Assembly: GCA_945639745.1 (NCBI GenBank)
Contig: CALZEK010000006.1
Location: 1-18,630, forward strand
Source: an uncultured Bacillaceae bacterium
GTDB lineage: Bacteria > Bacillota > Bacilli > Bacillales > Amphibacillaceae
DNA length: 18,630 bases
Direction of reading: 5' to 3'
The position numbers and the translations under genes were made by a program. The notes below the pieces were generated by a model. The model had not been told where the DNA came from, ran no database searches, and saw only the letters and a list, made by a program, of their open reading frames with translations. Below are positions 15,571 to 18,630 of the stretch, piece by piece (within the stretch, counting starts at the first letter, position 1; each line of letters opens with the position of its first letter).

Positions 15571-18500
15571 TTATGAGCGTTTACTTCTACCTCTAATTAG
15601 TTTGTAATGTATAAGGTAAAGTGACGGAATCATAACGAGTGTAAATAAGCTTGAAAATGCAAGACCAGCAATAATTGTAATTGAAAGAGCTTCAAATAAA
15701 GGATCGCCTGAAACAGCCACTGGAATTAAGGCTACAATTGATGTTAATGAAGTTAGCAAGATTGGTTTAATCCGAGCATAACCCGATTCAACAATTGCTT
15801 CAATAATATTTAAACTACCTTCAATACGACGCACTTCAACAAAATCAATTAAGACAACAGCATTACGGACAACAATACCTGTTAATGAAACAATTCCCAT
15901 AACGCCAAGGAAACTTAAAGGCGTTTGTGTAATAAAGAGTCCTAAAATTGCTCCAGAAATACCTAGGTATACAGCGAATAAGACAAGGAATGGTAAGCTA
16001 AAGGATTTAAATTGAAATGCTATAACTAAGTAAACAAGTAGTAAGACAATCAGGAATAAAACACCTATTTCTGCAAAGAAATCTTGTTGATCAGAATCCT
16101 CTCCGCCAGTCGAAATCGTATAATCTCCTGGCAAATCATTTTTTTCTTTGTCGGCTATCTCTATCATATCGGCTTTAAAATTCTCTGTATCACCAAATGC
16201 TTTTAATGTAATTGCTCGTTTTCCTTGTTCGTGGGGAATTTGAGCGATAAGTGAACTCTTTTCAGGTGTTATAAGCTGATCTAATGAAACTAATGTTGGT
16301 GGACCTTCGGTTGTTAATGAAGGAATCGTAATTTGTGAAAGATCAATTTCCTCACCCTCTATTATGCCAGCTTCTTTTAAAACGACTTGTTTAGAGATAT
16401 CATCTTCATAAATATCAAATAAAGGCACACCTTGAGTGAGTAATTGTAGTTGATTAGTAACGATGTTTAACGAGATGTTATTATCCTCAAGAGCTTGTGA
16501 ATCGGGTGTATATTGAATTGCTGGGACTGGTTTGTTTAAATTATCAGTCACAATATTGGCACCTTTTTCAAGCATTTTTTCTTTTAAGCCATCACGTATC
16601 TTTGAAAGTTTATCAATATCCTCACCAACTATAGTTACAGTTACTGGCGCACCAACAGGTGGACCTTGAACAATTGTATCAAGAAATATTTCAGCATCAG
16701 GATATCGTGTGCGTAATTCAAAAGCCCACTTATCAATAAAATCAGGAGCACTTATTTTTTCACGGTCAACTCTAAACACAGCCTGTCCTGTATTCTCACC
16801 TGTATTATCCATTGAAGCCGTAAATAAATTAGGTAAACCATCGCCTGTGAAGATAGAGGTTTCTTTTACATTCTCATCTTCATAAGAAACTTCATCAACA
16901 ATATTTTGAATGATAGTATTAGTCTCTTCAACTGGTGTACCAACAGAGAGTCTAACGTCCATTGTTACTTCTTCTTTATCAGCATCAGGGAAAAATTCAA
17001 AAGGTGTTAAAAGAGCAAGTAATAGTAATCCTGTTGCGATAATTAAACCACTAATACCTACAAGGATTGGTCTTTTTAGTACTTTGCGTAAGACAGCTTC
17101 GGAATAAAATACTGCTATTTTTTCTAAAGGTTTACCTAAAAACCCTGGTGTGTTTGAGATTTGTTTATTGTAGCGCTTTGTTTTAATATATTGCAGCATT
17201 GGTACTAATGTAACCGAAAGTATCGTTGAAGCGATAATCGTTGTAATTAAGATGCTTGGAAGAGCTTTAATAAATGCCCCATTACCACCAGATAAAAGTA
17301 ATAAAGGAGAAAAAGTAACAACAATGGCTAGACTAGAAGAAATAATTGAAGTGTATACTTCTTTTACTCCATTAATCGCTCCATTCATTGCAGAATCTCC
17401 TAATTTATAACGTCGCTGAATGTTATCATTTACAACAATACTATCATCAACGAGAATACCAATTGCAATAATAAGTCCAATAACTGAAATTAAGTTTAAA
17501 TCAACTCCCATGTAAGGGATTGGTATAAGACCAATCAGGACAGACGCAAGTACTGTTAAGGCTACAACAAATGAACCGAATAGTGTTAAGCCAGCAGTTG
17601 TGACAATTAAGACAGCAATAACAGCAATTAGAAGTGAGACGTATAAACTATCAAAAATCGAATTGACATTATCAGCTTGGGACTCATATGTGTGAGCTGT
17701 GACGTTATTAGGTAATTCATCAATAAAAGTCTCCATTTTTTTATCAATTTTATTATCCATAGATGGAATGTCCTGCTCAGTTTGGAGGAAAATAGTATAA
17801 GAAATAGCTGCTTGATCATCAAAAGTAACAATGTCTTTGGCGTCTTTAGCAACTTCATTAATATCAGCTAATTCAGCTAATGGTATAGCGGACTGGCCTA
17901 TTTGAAGTTGCTTTAATTTCTCGATTCCTTCGTTTTGCTTAACTGAGAGAACAAGGCGCTCTTTTCCATCATTATGAGTTCCTAGTGAAATAGGCTGATT
18001 AGCTTGTTGTAAAGAAGTTAAAACATCATTTGCTTGGAGTTGATTATCGGCTAGCTTTTCAGGATCGAGTGTAATCATGATTTGTTTTTCGGGAAAACCT
18101 TTAACTGTTGTTCCAGCGATACCATCGATAGATTGAATATCATCAGATAAATTGGTAAAAGATGCTTCTAGATTAGCAAGTTCTTTTTCATCTCCAGTAA
18201 ACATGTATGAAACAAGTGGAAATGCTAAATCCAATTTTTCCACTTCAGGTGTTTGTGCATTCTCAGGTAAGGCACTTGCAGTACGTTGGACTTCTTGTTG
18301 TAATTTATTAATCGTCTGTTCACTGTCAATACCGTCTTTTAAAGAAAGCGTAATAATTGATGCTGAATTTGATGAAACAGATTCCATTGTATCAATACCA
18401 TTTACTTTTTTAACAGCACGTTCTAAAGGATTAGTCATTGTACGTTCGACTTCGGCAGGTTCAGCTCCTGGTAAAATAGTAGATATCATAACCAAATCAA

Positions 18501-18615
18501 CAGGAGTTTCTGGAATTTCCCGTTTTGGTAAAGTCAAAAATGTATATGAACCTACTAACATAAGTATAAAAATTAAAAAGATAAATAATTTACTTCGTTC
18601 TAATAAAAAATTCAT
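15571..18615 (-). CDS. RND-family efflux pump permease, SwrC/YerP (AcrB)-like
   Basis: This is a proton-driven RND export pump of the cytoplasmic membrane, 1014 aa, full length for the family. The order is TM1 (about 10-29), a first periplasmic-type porter loop with LPGAEPAEVERTMTNPLE near 48-65, TM2-TM6 (about 325-475), a second large loop, and TM7-TM12 at the end. The proton-relay Asp390-Asp391 lie in GILVDDSIVVNDNI of TM4. The matching late segment reads TGIVVRNAVVLIDF, as in other non-AcrB-type members. B. subtilis SwrC, which exports surfactin, is the best known Gram-positive relative; the substrate here is unknown. AAGGATG lies upstream of the ATG at 18615. Upstream genes, perhaps a regulator, fall outside the window; no adaptor protein is encoded downstream. 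Confidence 0.92.
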   Translation of the reverse strand: MNFLLERSKLFIFLIFILMLVGSYTFLTLPKREIPETPVDLVMISTILPGAEPAEVERTMTNPLERAVKKVNGIDTMESVSSNSASIITLSLKDGIDSEQTINKLQQEVQRTASALPENAQTPEVEKLDLAFPLVSYMFTGDEKELANLEASFTNLSDDIQSIDGIAGTTVKGFPEKQIMITLDPEKLADNQLQANDVLTSLQQANQPISLGTHNDGKERLVLSVKQNEGIEKLKQLQIGQSAIPLAELADINEVAKDAKDIVTFDDQAAISYTIFLQTEQDIPSMDNKIDKKMETFIDELPNNVTAHTYESQADNVNSIFDSLYVSLLIAVIAVLIVTTAGLTLFGSFVVALTVLASVLIGLIPIPYMGVDLNLISVIGLIIAIGILVDDSIVVNDNIQRRYKLGDSAMNGAINGVKEVYTSIISSSLAIVVTFSPLLLLSGGNGAFIKALPSILITTIIASTILSVTLVPMLQYIKTKRYNKQISNTPGFLGKPLEKIAVFYSEAVLRKVLKRPILVGISGLIIATGLLLLALLTPFEFFPDADKEEVTMDVRLSVGTPVEETNTIIQNIVDEVSYEDENVKETSIFTGDGLPNLFTASMDNTGENTGQAVFRVDREKISAPDFIDKWAFELRTRYPDAEIFLDTIVQGPPVGAPVTVTIVGEDIDKLSKIRDGLKEKMLEKGANIVTDNLNKPVPAIQYTPDSQALEDNNISLNIVTNQLQLLTQGVPLFDIYEDDISKQVVLKEAGIIEGEEIDLSQITIPSLTTEGPPTLVSLDQLITPEKSSLIAQIPHEQGKRAITLKAFGDTENFKADMIEIADKEKNDLPGDYTISTGGEDSDQQDFFAEIGVLFLIVLLLVYLVIAFQFKSFSLPFLVLFAVYLGISGAILGLFITQTPLSFLGVMGIVSLTGIVVRNAVVLIDFVEVRRIEGSLNIIEAIVESGYARIKPILLTSLTSIVALIPVAVSGDPLFEALSITIIAGLAFSSLFTLVMIPSLYLIHYKLIRGRSKRS

Positions 18616-18630
18616 GCGCTTTACATCCTT

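Noticed and set aside
1..18630. CRISPR arrays, insertion sequences, tRNA/rRNA genes, phage or defence genes
   Set aside because: I saw no direct-repeat array, transposase, target-site duplication or structural RNA gene other than the M-box; all long ORFs belong to known housekeeping families.

Overview
This is an AT-rich, densely packed window whose gene order and sequence style fit a low-GC Gram-positive bacterium of the order Bacillales. The grounds are the argC-argJ-argB-argD-(car)-argF operon order, AGGAGG-type ribosome binding sites, GTG/TTG starts, CodY-like boxes at branched-chain amino-acid genes, an M-box (ykoK) magnesium riboswitch, and an MntABC-type manganese importer ending in a lipoprotein. 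A Staphylococcaceae-like relative is possible, but I cannot fix the genus from the sequence.

Layout. (1) Positions 1-8258, plus strand: an arginine biosynthesis operon. The window opens inside argC and continues argJ, argB, argD, carB, argF with gaps of a few bases or overlaps, closed by a perfect hairpin terminator. ArgJ makes the acetyl cycle self-sustaining, ArgB/ArgC/ArgD take N-acetylglutamate to N-acetylornithine, CarB makes carbamoyl phosphate and ArgF forms citrulline. argG and argH are not in the window. The glutaminase gene carA, which sits between argD and carB in the Bacillus subtilis version of this operon, is absent here. (2) 8260-11280: ilvE (minus) and ilvD (plus) diverge from a 225-bp region holding a promoter for each and two CodY-like boxes. 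Both ends are closed by convergent hairpins. (3) 11287-14023, minus strand: a three-gene ABC importer (ATPase, permease, lipoprotein) with His-His-Glu-Asp metal ligands pointing to Mn2+. It is preceded by a promoter and a DtxR/MntR-like palindrome. (4) 14050-15420, plus strand: a strong promoter, an M-box riboswitch, an intrinsic terminator, and mgtE, a Mg2+ channel/transporter that lacks the usual N-terminal domain. (5) 15421-18630, minus strand: a full-length RND-family efflux pump of the SwrC/YerP type, followed by 49 open in-frame codons after its stop.

The most interesting points are the arginine operon without carA, the short MgtE under M-box control, the back-to-back Mn2+ (protein-sensed) and Mg2+ (RNA-sensed) control regions, the CodY-like box inside the ilvD core promoter, and the unexplained open frame after the RND gene. 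I found no CRISPR array, insertion sequence, tRNA, rRNA, phage gene or clearly novel defence or biosynthetic system; most of the window is ordinary chromosomal metabolism.
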